Origin: Nitrosomonas sp. Is79A3
GTDB taxonomy: Bacteria > Pseudomonadota > Gammaproteobacteria > Burkholderiales > Nitrosomonadaceae
Assembly: GCF_000219585.1 (NCBI RefSeq)
Contig: NC_015731.1
Location: 1,550,001-1,614,000, forward strand
Direction of reading: 5' to 3'
DNA: 64,000 nt
Shown one piece after another: positions 1-8,188 of this stretch. A program made the translations under genes and the position numbers. The notes beneath the pieces are model-generated. The model was not told where the DNA came from. It saw only the letters and a program-made list of their open reading frames with translations, and ran no database searches. Position 1 is the first letter of the stretch; every line of letters starts with the position of its first letter.

Positions 1-423
1 GCGCTTGCAAAAGCCAAGATAAATCCTGTGTTATGGGAAGTATTCTCAGGCGGCGGAAGTTACGTGTTCAGAGATGAGATTACCTGCGCTTTGGTGGATA
101 ACAGCTTGAAGAAATTAATCTCGGTAGCTGATATGTCAACCAGTATTGATGATGCGGTTACCCGCTATGGCAAAGATGTTCTGCTATTGCCAATGCAGGT
201 AGCGGTAAATCGAATGAGTAGTTATCTCACCTTGTTGTTTGAGGGCGCGGAAGCTTCGGGTTGGCTGGTTCCAAGCGATTCGCCGGATATGGGCGGCAAG
301 GCGTGGAAATTCGACGTTCGGCCTAATGCGATACGGCCTTATGACAACATGGATGTTTCGTATTGGCTGCGTTACGACGGTGTTGCAAGACAGATTTTTG
401 TCACGCAAACATTGTCCCGGTAA
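1..423 (+). CDS. Phage protein, 5' end outside the window
   Basis: The frame is open from the first base, so the gene probably starts upstream of the window. A GTG at 28 is possible but has no ribosome binding site. About 140 residues are visible, of mixed alpha/beta composition and ending in FVTQTLSR. I recognise no family. It lies 33 bases ahead of the next gene in the same direction, so it probably belongs to the same late prophage operon and is likely a virion or assembly protein. That role is inferred from position only. Confidence 0.6.
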   Translation, partial: ALAKAKINPVLWEVFSGGGSYVFRDEITCALVDNSLKKLISVADMSTSIDDAVTRYGKDVLLLPMQVAVNRMSSYLTLLFEGAEASGWLVPSDSPDMGGKAWKFDVRPNAIRPYDNMDVSYWLRYDGVARQIFVTQTLSR

Positions 424-456
424 TTTCTTGGGTATTTATTAAAAGAGGATTAGAAC

Positions 457-1155
457 ATGAAATTAGCAAATAGAGCAGTGACTGACGTATTGCGAGACGC
501 AATGAAGAGCGGAGCTTCAACTAAGCCTGTTCTGGATTCGGTTGAAGATACCGGATCTGAATTGATGGGCGCTGATGACTTCACGTTGAAAGATATTAAA
601 TTATCTGTTGCCGCAGTCATACAACAATGGGTGGAAACGGATGATCTTGATGATGGCGAAACGTATGCGGATCGCTTGCTGGCATTAATGGTTGGAATCG
701 CTGATGAAAATCATGACGGCGATATCACTGATGATGAGCAAGGCGTTCTGGATATGGCGCTCAATGCAGCATGGGACTATTTATCCAGTAAAGGTGCCTC
801 AGACGAGGATCTTGACGTGCTGCTAAATGACTGGGATGGCGACGTTGCTGACCGCGTGCGCGACCTAGTAGCGTCCGTATTGCCAGAAGGCGAGGATGAA
901 TCTGATTCTGATATTGATAACTTCGCCTTTAGTGCCAGCGATCAGGAACCGGCTTTGGATGCGGCATACAAGATGAAAATGGCGATTCGCAAGGGCAAGA
1001 AAATGCGCATCAGAAAGCGCGTATCTGGAACCGTTCGATTGAGTGCCGCCCAGAAGGTTGGGCTTCGTAAGGCGCGCATGAAAAGCCACTCAGCCACAGC
1101 AAGAATGCGCCGGGCAAAATCGATGAAGATTCGCAGAAAAGCTGGATTGAAGTAA
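457..1155 (+). CDS. Acidic EF-hand-like protein with a very basic C-terminal tail
   Basis: A good ribosome binding site (AGAGGA) precedes the ATG. The first 160 or so residues are strongly acidic and contain DENHDGDITDDE near residues 87-98, a textbook EF-hand calcium loop with acidic residues at positions 1, 3, 5, 7 and 12. From about residue 168 the chain turns into a Lys/Arg/Met-rich tail with repeated KMRIRKR-type motifs, typical of nucleic-acid binding. It is the last gene before an intrinsic terminator. I do not recognise the family. A structural or DNA-condensing virion protein is a guess. Confidence 0.85.
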   Translation: MKLANRAVTDVLRDAMKSGASTKPVLDSVEDTGSELMGADDFTLKDIKLSVAAVIQQWVETDDLDDGETYADRLLALMVGIADENHDGDITDDEQGVLDMALNAAWDYLSSKGASDEDLDVLLNDWDGDVADRVRDLVASVLPEGEDESDSDIDNFAFSASDQEPALDAAYKMKMAIRKGKKMRIRKRVSGTVRLSAAQKVGLRKARMKSHSATARMRRAKSMKIRRKAGLK

Positions 1156-1181
1156 TAACATTAGATTAACTGCAGCCCTTG

Positions 1182-1222
1182 AGCGCTACCGTATCGAGAA
1201 AAACGTCCGGTAGCGCTTTTTT
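1182..1222 (+). terminator. Rho-independent terminator
   Basis: A perfect 10-bp stem (AGCGCTACCG pairing with CGGTAGCGCT) with a 16-base loop is followed directly by six Ts. It closes the operon that ends with the EF-hand-like gene. Confidence 0.92.
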
Positions 1223-1233
1223 ACATCTAAATT

Positions 1234-2040
1234 ATGAATAGAACATCATCGCAACCGCCAAGCCTGGAAGGGCAATCACTCTCATCACTTTGGGATGGCC
1301 TATCGCCACATTTGATAGCCAGTTTCTATGAAATCAAGAAAAATGATGACGGTGTTTGGTCGAGAGCCAAAGCAGATCCAGTGACCGTACTTGCTCCGTT
1401 GTCTGAAGCCAGCATGGAAATATCTTTGAGCTGGCAGAGTCCATTTGAGCATGCCGGACCGGAATCGCGCGCGCCCACGCTGCTTGCTATGTTGCAATCG
1501 GGTGCATTGATGCCATTAATTGATGCCTTTCTGAAAGGCGATGATGCTTCAAGCATGGCCACGCAAGCGCAGCAAAGATCAAATGACTTTATTCGACAAT
1601 TCGAGGGCAGAACCGGCATTACCAAACTGAATTCAACGCAAGTATTCAATGGCATGCCGCCTGTTAAGTTTCAGGTTACCGCTTTATTCCGGGCATGGAG
1701 TGATCCATTTGCTGAAGTAGAGGCACCATTTAACAAGTTAATGGAGTGGGCATTGCCAGTAAAACTTTCTCCCGATGGTTCTGTGCTAGCAAGATCCGCT
1801 CAGGCCGTCAAAGGCAACACCGGATTTATTGATGCCTTGGTGCCATCCATCGCGCCCACCACAGTAGCTATGAAGTACAAGAATCGCATCTATTCCCCAT
1901 TGGTTATTGAGGCCATAAATGACCCGATAGCATCGCCCATTGATAGAAATGGCCGGTATGTTGAGAAGGCGGTAACGATGACACTTGCAACACTGACGGC
2001 TATAGATCGGGATGATTGGGTTAAGTACGGCAGTTTGTAA
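1234..2040 (+). CDS. Phage tail/baseplate-type structural protein
   Basis: This is a 268-residue protein with no signal peptide or membrane segment. It contains a conserved-looking core (EGRTGITKLNSTQVFNG, then PVKFQVTALFRAWSDP and PFNKLMEWALP, about residues 128-180). Its C-terminus reads as a beta-rich domain (VAMKYKNRIYSPLVIEAI). I associate this type of sequence with tail or baseplate proteins of tailed phages but cannot name a family. The ATG follows the terminator by only 12 bases and has no clear ribosome binding site. Confidence 0.8.
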   Translation: MNRTSSQPPSLEGQSLSSLWDGLSPHLIASFYEIKKNDDGVWSRAKADPVTVLAPLSEASMEISLSWQSPFEHAGPESRAPTLLAMLQSGALMPLIDAFLKGDDASSMATQAQQRSNDFIRQFEGRTGITKLNSTQVFNGMPPVKFQVTALFRAWSDPFAEVEAPFNKLMEWALPVKLSPDGSVLARSAQAVKGNTGFIDALVPSIAPTTVAMKYKNRIYSPLVIEAINDPIASPIDRNGRYVEKAVTMTLATLTAIDRDDWVKYGSL

Positions 2041-2368
2041 CTTTTAGCCGCGAAATATTCCATGAATTAAATACAGATGAATCCAGTGCCCCGAGAGAGA
2101 GTCCGAAAAAGGGCACTGGGATATGGCTTAAACCTACTTCCTTGACGAATCCGGCTATGCTCAGAAAGCACTTCGTCATGCGGTATTCATATTAACTGGG
2201 AGTTAGTATGAAATTTAATTATGAATATAATTCTCAAATACATCTGTGCGGTAGGTAACAAAACGTACTTCTTGATAGAAATTCAATAGCGGAAAATCCA
2301 CCAAATTCCATCAACACAATTTAGCACAATCATGGCATGTAGTTTCATGACCATAAGAGGTGTTGCTG
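2041..2368 (+). other. Intergenic region with two hairpins and a possible 16-codon ORF
   Basis: No convincing gene lies here. Two hairpins stand in tandem: a perfect 9-bp stem CCAGTGCCC/GGGCACTGG (2083-2091 with 2111-2119) and TGACGAA/TTCGTCA (2143-2149 with 2172-2178). Neither is followed by a T run. A 16-codon ORF (2208-2258, starts MKFNYEY) has a GGGAG ribosome binding site. The region ends in the first copy of a recurring phage motif. A structured leader or small RNA is possible. Confidence 0.5.
2290..2306 (+). promoter_or_regulatory. Recurring prophage motif, copy A
   Basis: CGGAAAATCCACCAAAT matches the non-coding elements at 11481, 18571 and 27760 (17-base core CGGAAAACCCACCAAAT). Each copy sits in an intergenic gap shortly ahead of a gene block. 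This copy lacks the downstream CTGTAGC element seen in the other three. Confidence 0.45.
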
Positions 2369-3148
2369 GTGATTTATTTTCCCGTTCTCAGAATGCGGCG
2401 ATTAACAGTGCAGTTGCGAGAACTATCAATTGGCGAATCGATAAAGATTGCATCCATGCCGGTGCATTTAGAAGAGGCGACCAACACCGCCATGCTTCGG
2501 TATGCCGTCGAAAGTGTGAAGGGCAAGGATATTATCGAAGATCCCGCGCATTGGACAGTTCAAGAAAGAATCATGACTGTCTGTCACTACTTGGCATCCA
2601 CTTCAGATGGCGAACCGGATTTCACGATTGGCAAAGGCCGGTATACAGACTATTTAGATGGTAGCAACGATTCCGGTTTAATCGAAACCCATATCAAGAT
2701 CGGTGAAGTTGGTGGGGATATCTGGCATATAAGGCACCTAACCGGCGCGATGGCAGAATCAATTGAGCGTGTAAGCGGTGAAATTCCAGACATATCTGGA
2801 AAATTACACTGGTTACTAGGTGGAATGGCCGCTCAAATGACAATTGAAGGCGATAACAGCCCAAGTCCTATAGATGGTGAGGGCAATTTTGATCAGTTCC
2901 TTGTTAGCCGGATGAAAGTCATAGCCGGTTATCCAGAGAGCGATTTTGAAGCATTACTTGATCTGTATCTTGCCGGTCGCAGAAAACTACATCATCTATT
3001 CCAAATAGAGTTCGACGAAAACGGAATTGTTTCATTACCAAAAGGAGGGGCGGCAAGCGATTTGCCACCCGCCCGATTTCCGGTTAGTACCTGCCTCTCG
3101 CTCATCACTCTTAACCTGGTCAGAGTCGCTCATGAGCCTGGCATCTAA
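2369..3148 (+). CDS. Putative tail assembly chaperone-like protein
   Basis: Start chosen at GTG 2369, because AAGAGG at 2355-2360 is well spaced for it. An ATG at 2393 (MRRLTVQLRELSIGE) is the main alternative. The N-terminal RELSIGESIKIASMP motif recalls the helical start of tail assembly chaperones, which bind the tape measure protein. The central part contains GDIWHIRHLTGAM and LLGGMAAQM, both acidic-helical. The C-terminus overlaps the next ORF in a different frame, an arrangement known for chaperone pairs expressed by frameshifting. The family assignment is tentative. Confidence 0.6.
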   Translation: MIYFPVLRMRRLTVQLRELSIGESIKIASMPVHLEEATNTAMLRYAVESVKGKDIIEDPAHWTVQERIMTVCHYLASTSDGEPDFTIGKGRYTDYLDGSNDSGLIETHIKIGEVGGDIWHIRHLTGAMAESIERVSGEIPDISGKLHWLLGGMAAQMTIEGDNSPSPIDGEGNFDQFLVSRMKVIAGYPESDFEALLDLYLAGRRKLHHLFQIEFDENGIVSLPKGGAASDLPPARFPVSTCLSLITLNLVRVAHEPGI

Positions 3149-3356
3149 TATCAGCCTTTATTCCCATACCTCTTTGGTTGACGCATTGAATCTGCCTGCA
3201 AGTGTGGCGAAAGATTTCTTTGAAAGCAAGCCGTTTGGAGACTGGAAGAAAGTGCGTGAAGCGGAAGCCAAAACACAATCGGCAATTGTCGGTCGCTTGA
3301 ATTCAGTAATACGAGCGATTGGCATCCTTGCCAAGACAACAGCAGGGAGAAGATAG
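3132..3356 (+). CDS. Small helical protein overlapping the tail-chaperone-like gene
   Basis: The ATG at 3132 lies inside the end of the previous gene. The product has 74 residues and begins MSLASNISLYSHTSLVDALN. It is predicted helical, with a basic C-terminus. The same frame is open back to 3027, so it could also be made as a C-terminal extension of the upstream protein by a +1 or -2 shift, as with the second chaperone ORF of many tailed phages. There is no strong ribosome binding site at its own ATG. The exact function is unknown. Confidence 0.65.
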   Translation: MSLASNISLYSHTSLVDALNLPASVAKDFFESKPFGDWKKVREAEAKTQSAIVGRLNSVIRAIGILAKTTAGRR

Positions 3357-3358
3357 AC

Positions 3359-3670
3359 ATGGAAAATCAACATTGCCCACACACAATGCAAATGGGGTCG
3401 CACGAAGCAAGAATAGTCGCTCTTGAGAAGGGAATGGTAGACCTTGAAAGCTCTCTTGAAGCCAAGATCAGTTCAGTGACTCTGCTGGCGCAGAACAACG
3501 CTTTAAAGCTCATTGAAGATAAAGCAAATCAGTCTGGGTTTATCAAGGGCATGCACATGACAGCAACGCTCATTGGCTACTCAATAATCATTGTCTCGCT
3601 GATTCTGGCTGGCAAGTTCACGGGCGCTATAGAGTCTGTCCTAAAGCTATTAAGTGGCAAGGGGTTATAA
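3359..3670 (+). CDS. Small coiled-coil membrane protein of the lysis block
   Basis: A 103-residue protein. The N-terminal half is a likely coiled coil (EARIVALEKGMVDLESSLEAK). One strong hydrophobic segment follows (about residues 71-88, TATLIGYSIIIVSLILAG), then a short tail. It starts 2 bases after the previous stop and ends 3 bases before the endolysin. That position suggests a holin, a holin partner or a bitopic lysis accessory protein, but no family signature is visible. Confidence 0.75.
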   Translation: MENQHCPHTMQMGSHEARIVALEKGMVDLESSLEAKISSVTLLAQNNALKLIEDKANQSGFIKGMHMTATLIGYSIIIVSLILAGKFTGAIESVLKLLSGKGL

Positions 3671-3673
3671 AAC

Positions 3674-4138
3674 ATGGATCTGAATACCAAATTATCGCCA
3701 CATTTCACGCTAAAAGAATTAATACGTTCCGATAAAGCAGCGCAGCTTGGCATAGACAATACGCCGCCCGAAGAGGTGATTAATCCGTTAATCATTGTGT
3801 GTTGCCGGATCTTAGAGCCAGTGCGCAATCACTTTCAAAAACCATTTTCTCCCAATAGCGGGTATCGGTGTTCTGAACTTAATCAGGCGTTGCGTGGAAG
3901 CAAAACATCACAGCACATGTTCGGGCAGGCGGTGGATTTCGAGATACCTGGGGTATCGAATTATGAGGTGGCAAAGTGGATATCAGCAAATCTTACTTAC
4001 GATCAATTGATCCTTGAGAACTACGAATCCGGCAAGCCAAATTCAGGATGGGTGCATTGCTCACTTATTAGCGGCCAGAACAGGATGCAGCTATTAACTA
4101 TCAATGGAAGCAATAGGCGAGAAGGATTAATCGCTTAA
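3674..4138 (+). CDS. Peptidase M15-type endolysin
   Basis: A 154-residue single-domain D-Ala/L-Ala-type zinc peptidase. The family pattern is visible: YRCSELNQALRGSKTSQH (first zinc histidine in SQH), GQAVDFEI (zinc aspartate) and WVHCS near residue 125 (third zinc histidine). This is the Peptidase_M15_3 type used by many phages to cut peptidoglycan cross-bridges at lysis. It has no signal peptide, so it needs a holin; candidate membrane proteins lie on both sides. Confidence 0.92.
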   Translation: MDLNTKLSPHFTLKELIRSDKAAQLGIDNTPPEEVINPLIIVCCRILEPVRNHFQKPFSPNSGYRCSELNQALRGSKTSQHMFGQAVDFEIPGVSNYEVAKWISANLTYDQLILENYESGKPNSGWVHCSLISGQNRMQLLTINGSNRREGLIA

Positions 4139-4153
4139 TTTATTGGAGATATT

Positions 4154-4684
4154 ATGAAAAATCTTATTTTGGTTATAAAGAAATCAGTTTTAGCGTTGTG
4201 TTTATTGGTTTTTGCTCTTCTTGGCGGGTGCCAGACTGTTTTGAATAAATCCGATGATCTGGCAAATATTGCATCAGTAAACGATGCAATTATGACCGGC
4301 AAAGTGCTGGCAACGGTCAAAACAATCGAGTTGAGCGGTGTTGAAGAGTCTCAGTTAACGCATGCCGTGAATCAGTACGCATTCTTCGTTGAGAAGTGGA
4401 AGCATTCCATTGCTCATCTGGACTCAACAACAACGGCATTCCAGGAATTCATGAATGATTACTCAGTTCTGATCTCGCAATATGCGGTGGTTGAAAAGAT
4501 TGTTTCGATTCACTGGGGCAGCTATTCGGGCGCGGAACAGGAGGCTTTAAAAAATTACCAGATCATGGCAAAGCAGCTCAATTCGTCAGTCAACAAGCTA
4601 GTTACTGCGAATCGTGTGCGCGAAGCTGTAATGGATGCCGTGGCTTTTGGCAAGGTCGCAATTAAATTGGCTGCGGCATTATGA
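4154..4684 (+). CDS. Lipoprotein in the lysis block
   Basis: A 176-residue protein with a signal peptide ending in the lipobox LLGGC (Cys about 26). It is therefore likely lipid-anchored and exported. The rest is mostly helical and without cysteines. It overlaps the next gene by 4 bases. In a phage lysis cassette an outer-membrane lipoprotein could serve as an o-spanin, but this one is longer than usual and has no obvious i-spanin partner. The role is uncertain. Confidence 0.8.
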   Translation: MKNLILVIKKSVLALCLLVFALLGGCQTVLNKSDDLANIASVNDAIMTGKVLATVKTIELSGVEESQLTHAVNQYAFFVEKWKHSIAHLDSTTTAFQEFMNDYSVLISQYAVVEKIVSIHWGSYSGAEQEALKNYQIMAKQLNSSVNKLVTANRVREAVMDAVAFGKVAIKLAAAL

Positions 4685-4998
4685 CATTCATAGAAAACTA
4701 TATCGACGTGGCAGAGGCAGTCAAGATCATTCTGTTTGTTGCATCGGGGCTGTTCGGAATGTTCTTTGCCTATTGCCGCAAGTGGGCGCATGCAGACATG
4801 GGCGTGGGATTGTTTATGTATATGTTTGGTGATGAGCGCGCCACGATGAGAGCAATCACCACATTCATCGCTCTGTGCGTCGGTGCCGGGGGCTTGTCCT
4901 ATTTGGATACATTAACCATGAATCAAATCATTATTGCCGGTGCCGGGATAGGTTTGCTGGTACCGCAAACAGTTGAACAAAATGAGGAAGAAAAATAA
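4681..4998 (+). CDS. Three-helix membrane protein, holin-like
   Basis: A 105-residue protein with three hydrophobic segments (about residues 15-32, 56-76 and 81-95) and an acidic Glu-rich C-terminus (EQNEEEK). Size, topology and location beside the endolysin fit a holin. The ATG overlaps the upstream stop (ATGA), so it is translationally coupled to the lipoprotein. I cannot place it in a named holin family. Confidence 0.75.
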   Translation: MTFIENYIDVAEAVKIILFVASGLFGMFFAYCRKWAHADMGVGLFMYMFGDERATMRAITTFIALCVGAGGLSYLDTLTMNQIIIAGAGIGLLVPQTVEQNEEEK

Positions 4999-5579
4999 TG
5001 CCGACGACAACACACTCAATAGCAGCGCGTAATGCTGCCACGGATGCAGTAACGGGGCAAATTGGCGCATCGGGGAATTTAAAATTTAGATTATCCGGGT
5101 CATTGGGATCTCCCGGTGCCGTGGTTGCCACATTGCCATTGTCTGCTACGGCATTTGGCGCGTCATCAGGAGGAACGGCAACAGCCAATGCCATAACGCC
5201 GGATACTAACGCAGTAGGTAATGCGTCACCGGTGGCAGCCGCAACGTTAGAGAAATCTGACGGCACGATTGTGATTCATTTGACTGCCGGGGCATCAGTT
5301 ACGACAACGGTAACTGGCAACCCTGGTGAAGATACCGTTACGGTTGGATCTGCTGCTGGCCTTGTAATTGGCATGCACGCATCTGGTACGGGAATTGCTG
5401 CTGGCGCGGATATCGTTGATATCCAGGGCACAACGGTACATTTGTCCGTGGAGAATTCTGGCGCGGTTTCAGGAAATGGAATCTTTAGTTATGACGTTGC
5501 TATTTCGAATGGCACCACTATAGCTGCCGGTGATACTGTTTCTTGCAGCTCTTTGACATACACGGCTTTGCGTTCATAA
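4998..5579 (+). CDS. Ala/Gly/Thr-rich virion surface protein
   Basis: A 193-residue low-complexity beta-rich protein, dominated by Ala, Gly, Thr and Val, without membrane segments. It shares one base with the upstream stop codon. The composition and repeated TVTG/GTGIAAGADI-like stretches resemble phage decoration or fibre domains with beta-sandwich or beta-helix folds. No named family is recognised. Confidence 0.75.
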   Translation: MPTTTHSIAARNAATDAVTGQIGASGNLKFRLSGSLGSPGAVVATLPLSATAFGASSGGTATANAITPDTNAVGNASPVAAATLEKSDGTIVIHLTAGASVTTTVTGNPGEDTVTVGSAAGLVIGMHASGTGIAAGADIVDIQGTTVHLSVENSGAVSGNGIFSYDVAISNGTTIAAGDTVSCSSLTYTALRS

Positions 5580-5592
5580 GTAGAGCGGTAAA

Positions 5593-6624
5593 GTGACAGC
5601 AAAAATATTCTATTTTAAGGATGCGGTACCATCCGGGGCGACACTTCATCGGTCGCTACAAGATGGTGGAACTGCGCCTACTGCTGCCACAACTAGCACC
5701 GGATGGACTGCGGGTACTAATGCTGCTGGCCAGTCATGTGTTCAGAATGGCGGGTCTAAAGTAGCAAGGACCAGTGGGCAATGGGGATCTGCGTTACAGC
5801 CATCTGCTGCGCCATCCGATGCAATTGGAGATTGCTGGCGATCAGAAAATCTGATTAACGGTAAATTTGCCAATGCCGATTGGACTCTAACATTCAGGAT
5901 CTTGTCAGCAGCCTCCGCATATACAGGACGATTCAAGCTTGGAGTCAGAATCTGGCGGTCAGCAGATCCAACCGGCGCTGGCGCGGTAGAGATTACATCC
6001 GGGCGCATCACTTCCGCTGCGACAACTGCGGATTTGAGTACGTCAATGGTTTTGTCATTGCCGGTTACGTTTACTCCGGGCACAGAAATAACGCTTAATA
6101 ATGAGTATCTGTTTGTAAGCGTAGGTTTAGAAATTACTTCTGCTGGCAGCGGAAATCTGCAGGACATGCTGTTTAGAGTAAGTTCTTCTGCGTTAATAAC
6201 AACCTCAAGCTTTTCCAATATATTCAATACAAGTGGTGCATTACCTGGACAGGGATCTGCTGTTAATGGTTCTGCAACGCGCTTCAGAACGCATTCGGCC
6301 AGCGTAGCGCTGGCGGGTATAGGTTCAAGACTTTCTGGTAATTCGGCTAAGTATAGAGCGCACGCTGCAAATGGAGTGTTGATCGGTAAAAATTCAGCTC
6401 TTTCAGGATTGTCCGTTCGTTATCGGCAACACAATTCCACTGGCGCATTATCCGGGAATGGGTCTGCCGTTGCGGGATCGTCCAATATTAGTCTGCCAGC
6501 TATCCCTTCCGGGTATTTCGTTATTGCACTCTATCGCTTCACGCCGGTGATTGAATTATCCAGAAATAAACCAACGATTCTGATGACCAAGAGCAATCCA
6601 ACTATAAGGCTGAAAGCGGCATGA
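5593..6624 (+). CDS. Virion protein with 23-residue tandem repeats
   Basis: A GTG-started 343-residue protein. Residues 1 to about 205 form a beta-rich, jelly-roll-like domain. Residues about 214-297 carry four tandem copies of a 23-residue unit, roughly xGALxGxGSAlsGxSxRYRxHxx, with RFRTH, KYRAH and RYRQH marking the first three units. The C-terminal 40 residues are basic. Repeats of this kind suggest an elongated surface appendage or a capsid/tail decoration. The gene overlaps the next by 4 bases. Confidence 0.8.
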   Translation: MTAKIFYFKDAVPSGATLHRSLQDGGTAPTAATTSTGWTAGTNAAGQSCVQNGGSKVARTSGQWGSALQPSAAPSDAIGDCWRSENLINGKFANADWTLTFRILSAASAYTGRFKLGVRIWRSADPTGAGAVEITSGRITSAATTADLSTSMVLSLPVTFTPGTEITLNNEYLFVSVGLEITSAGSGNLQDMLFRVSSSALITTSSFSNIFNTSGALPGQGSAVNGSATRFRTHSASVALAGIGSRLSGNSAKYRAHAANGVLIGKNSALSGLSVRYRQHNSTGALSGNGSAVAGSSNISLPAIPSGYFVIALYRFTPVIELSRNKPTILMTKSNPTIRLKAA

Positions 6625-6923
6625 TAAAAGAGAAAATATACGCCGCAACCGATGTTGATGTGATTATGGCTGTGGCTTCCGGGTTTGTTATTGCTGACAT
6701 TGCCGACATAGCGGTGACTTTGACTAATGGCTCATTTTCTATCACTTATGCGATGACAGACAATGAGATAGAGATAGTTGGTGGTAGTTATTTGGTTATG
6801 CACATTGCCAAAGATGACATTGCAGATTCAGGCATATACACGATAGCAGCCATACGAATTACAGATGCTAATGGAAAGGTGTGGGGAATCATGCCATCAC
6901 CGGAAACCATAGCTTTTCACTAA
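6621..6923 (+). CDS. Small phage structural protein
   Basis: A 100-residue beta-rich protein (VIADIADIAVTLTNG, IYTIAAIRITDANGKVWG) resembling small immunoglobulin-like or fibre-accessory domains. Its ATG overlaps the end of the repeat protein, so the two are probably made together. Function unknown. Confidence 0.7.
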   Translation: MIKEKIYAATDVDVIMAVASGFVIADIADIAVTLTNGSFSITYAMTDNEIEIVGGSYLVMHIAKDDIADSGIYTIAAIRITDANGKVWGIMPSPETIAFH

Positions 6924-6945
6924 TAAAAACAAACAGGAGGATGCG

Positions 6946-7518
6946 ATGATACAGCGATCAAGCGCTTTAAGATGGATTACCGGGTTCAAATACCGAACCA
7001 TCGAGCCATATTGGTTAATGACCAATTTCAGGCCAAGAAAGGCAATCCAGTTAAACCGGATACACCTTACCAGAGAAGGTCTTTTGTTTATCGAAGCCGG
7101 GTATTCGTCTGACGGTCCGAGCGGTCCCACAATCGATACCAATGACATTATGCCGGGCGCAACAGGTGCGCACGATCCTGGTTATGAATTGCTGCGCAAC
7201 GAAATGATGGGCGTGCCGGTAGATATCGTGCAGCCAGAGCAGCGGGCTGGTGAGGGGCTGATTTACAACACACCGGACGAAGAAAAGGTGATCAAAAACG
7301 CCAGTCATGAGCAAATCAGACACGAATTTGACAAATTGCTTGCTGATTTGATGCTTTTAGATGGCCAGATCGTGTGCGAGAAATTCAATAAATATCCACG
7401 CTTCAAGAAGCTGCTGGGGAAAGTTTTGGTATTCAGGGCGCAGTATTTCTATGATGGTCTGAGACTGGGCGGCGTATCTTCAGCAATCGTGTGCCGTAAA
7501 GAATACGCAGCGCCTTAA
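6946..7518 (+). CDS. DUF1353 family phage protein
   Basis: A 190-residue protein preceded by an AGGAGG ribosome binding site. It shows the DUF1353 pattern: GYSSDGPSGPTID near residue 52, an HD pair in GAHDPGYELLR near residue 75, and a second conserved helix with HEFDKLLADLM. DUF1353 proteins are common next to phage lysis and tail genes. Their biochemical role is not established. Confidence 0.8.
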   Translation: MIQRSSALRWITGFKYRTIEPYWLMTNFRPRKAIQLNRIHLTREGLLFIEAGYSSDGPSGPTIDTNDIMPGATGAHDPGYELLRNEMMGVPVDIVQPEQRAGEGLIYNTPDEEKVIKNASHEQIRHEFDKLLADLMLLDGQIVCEKFNKYPRFKKLLGKVLVFRAQYFYDGLRLGGVSSAIVCRKEYAAP

Positions 7519-7542
7519 CGCCTGCAATCAATTCACAAATCC

Positions 7543-7566
7543 AATTCCCTCGAATCCGGGGGAATT
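7543..7566 (+). other. Perfect 7-bp intergenic hairpin
   Basis: AATTCCC pairs with GGGAATT across a 10-base loop, directly after the DUF1353 gene. No T run follows, so it may be a weak or Rho-assisted terminator, or an mRNA-stabilising stem. A CGGAAAA sequence just downstream (7570) is a poor match to the recurring prophage motif. Confidence 0.45.
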
Positions 7567-7653
7567 AAACCGGAAAAACAGCCAGTTCATGGCGATTCAG
7601 TAAGGCAAAGTTCTGTTCATCAGATTCACTTATGAACTATAGGACAGCCAATC

Positions 7654-8154
7654 ATGACAGTTTCTAATACCGCATATCTTCACGGCTTCTACAACGTTTC
7701 AAAAGCGCTTGGTGCAAAGGTTATTAATAGCGACTTTACTATGGAAATAGAAGGCTTTGAGCAAAATTACTTGCTAATCAAACAAGCCCCTCATCCTCAA
7801 GTATCGGTCGGTGGCGAGATAGAAATCCCTGGGATTCTGGGAACTACCATGTGGCAGCCACAGCAAGCCAAGGTTGCGCATCAAGGGCAGGTTGCTTTAG
7901 AGGAAACCGTGGCCGGTTCCATCGATAACATGCTGGTGAATCTCATTTCAAGAGGCGGCTTGTTCAACGCAAAGATTTACGAAGGCACGCCTCAGAGATT
8001 CTTGAGAGCAAAACCCATTGTCGATTGTTTTATGCAGATTGATAACCCGGACAGAGATTGGGAAAACAGGTCACAGATATTGCTATTCACTGGAACGATG
8101 TTTTACCACTACTTTGGAGAGGTAATTCCTGGAAATTCAGGAGATTACACATAA
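7654..8154 (+). CDS. Putative tail tube protein
   Basis: A 166-residue protein with a composition typical of tail tube subunits: an N-terminal strand region, a central loop-rich segment (PQVSVGGEIEIPGILGTTMW) and a C-terminal strand segment (ILLFTGTMFYHYFGEVIPG). Position ahead of hub and spike genes agrees. The assignment is by size, composition and synteny, not by a diagnostic motif. Confidence 0.6.
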   Translation: MTVSNTAYLHGFYNVSKALGAKVINSDFTMEIEGFEQNYLLIKQAPHPQVSVGGEIEIPGILGTTMWQPQQAKVAHQGQVALEETVAGSIDNMLVNLISRGGLFNAKIYEGTPQRFLRAKPIVDCFMQIDNPDRDWENRSQILLFTGTMFYHYFGEVIPGNSGDYT

Positions 8155-8188
8155 TTTTTTTCATTAACTATGACAGGAGTAAATTGAT

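Noticed and set aside
2332..2664. 110-codon ORF in another frame at the start of the chaperone-like gene
   Set aside because: The overlapping 260-residue frame has better protein composition and a better spaced ribosome binding site.
7570..7586. Fifth copy of the recurring prophage motif
   Set aside because: CGGAAAAACAGCCAGTT keeps only the CGGAAAA start and has no CTGTAGC box, so it is within chance expectation.
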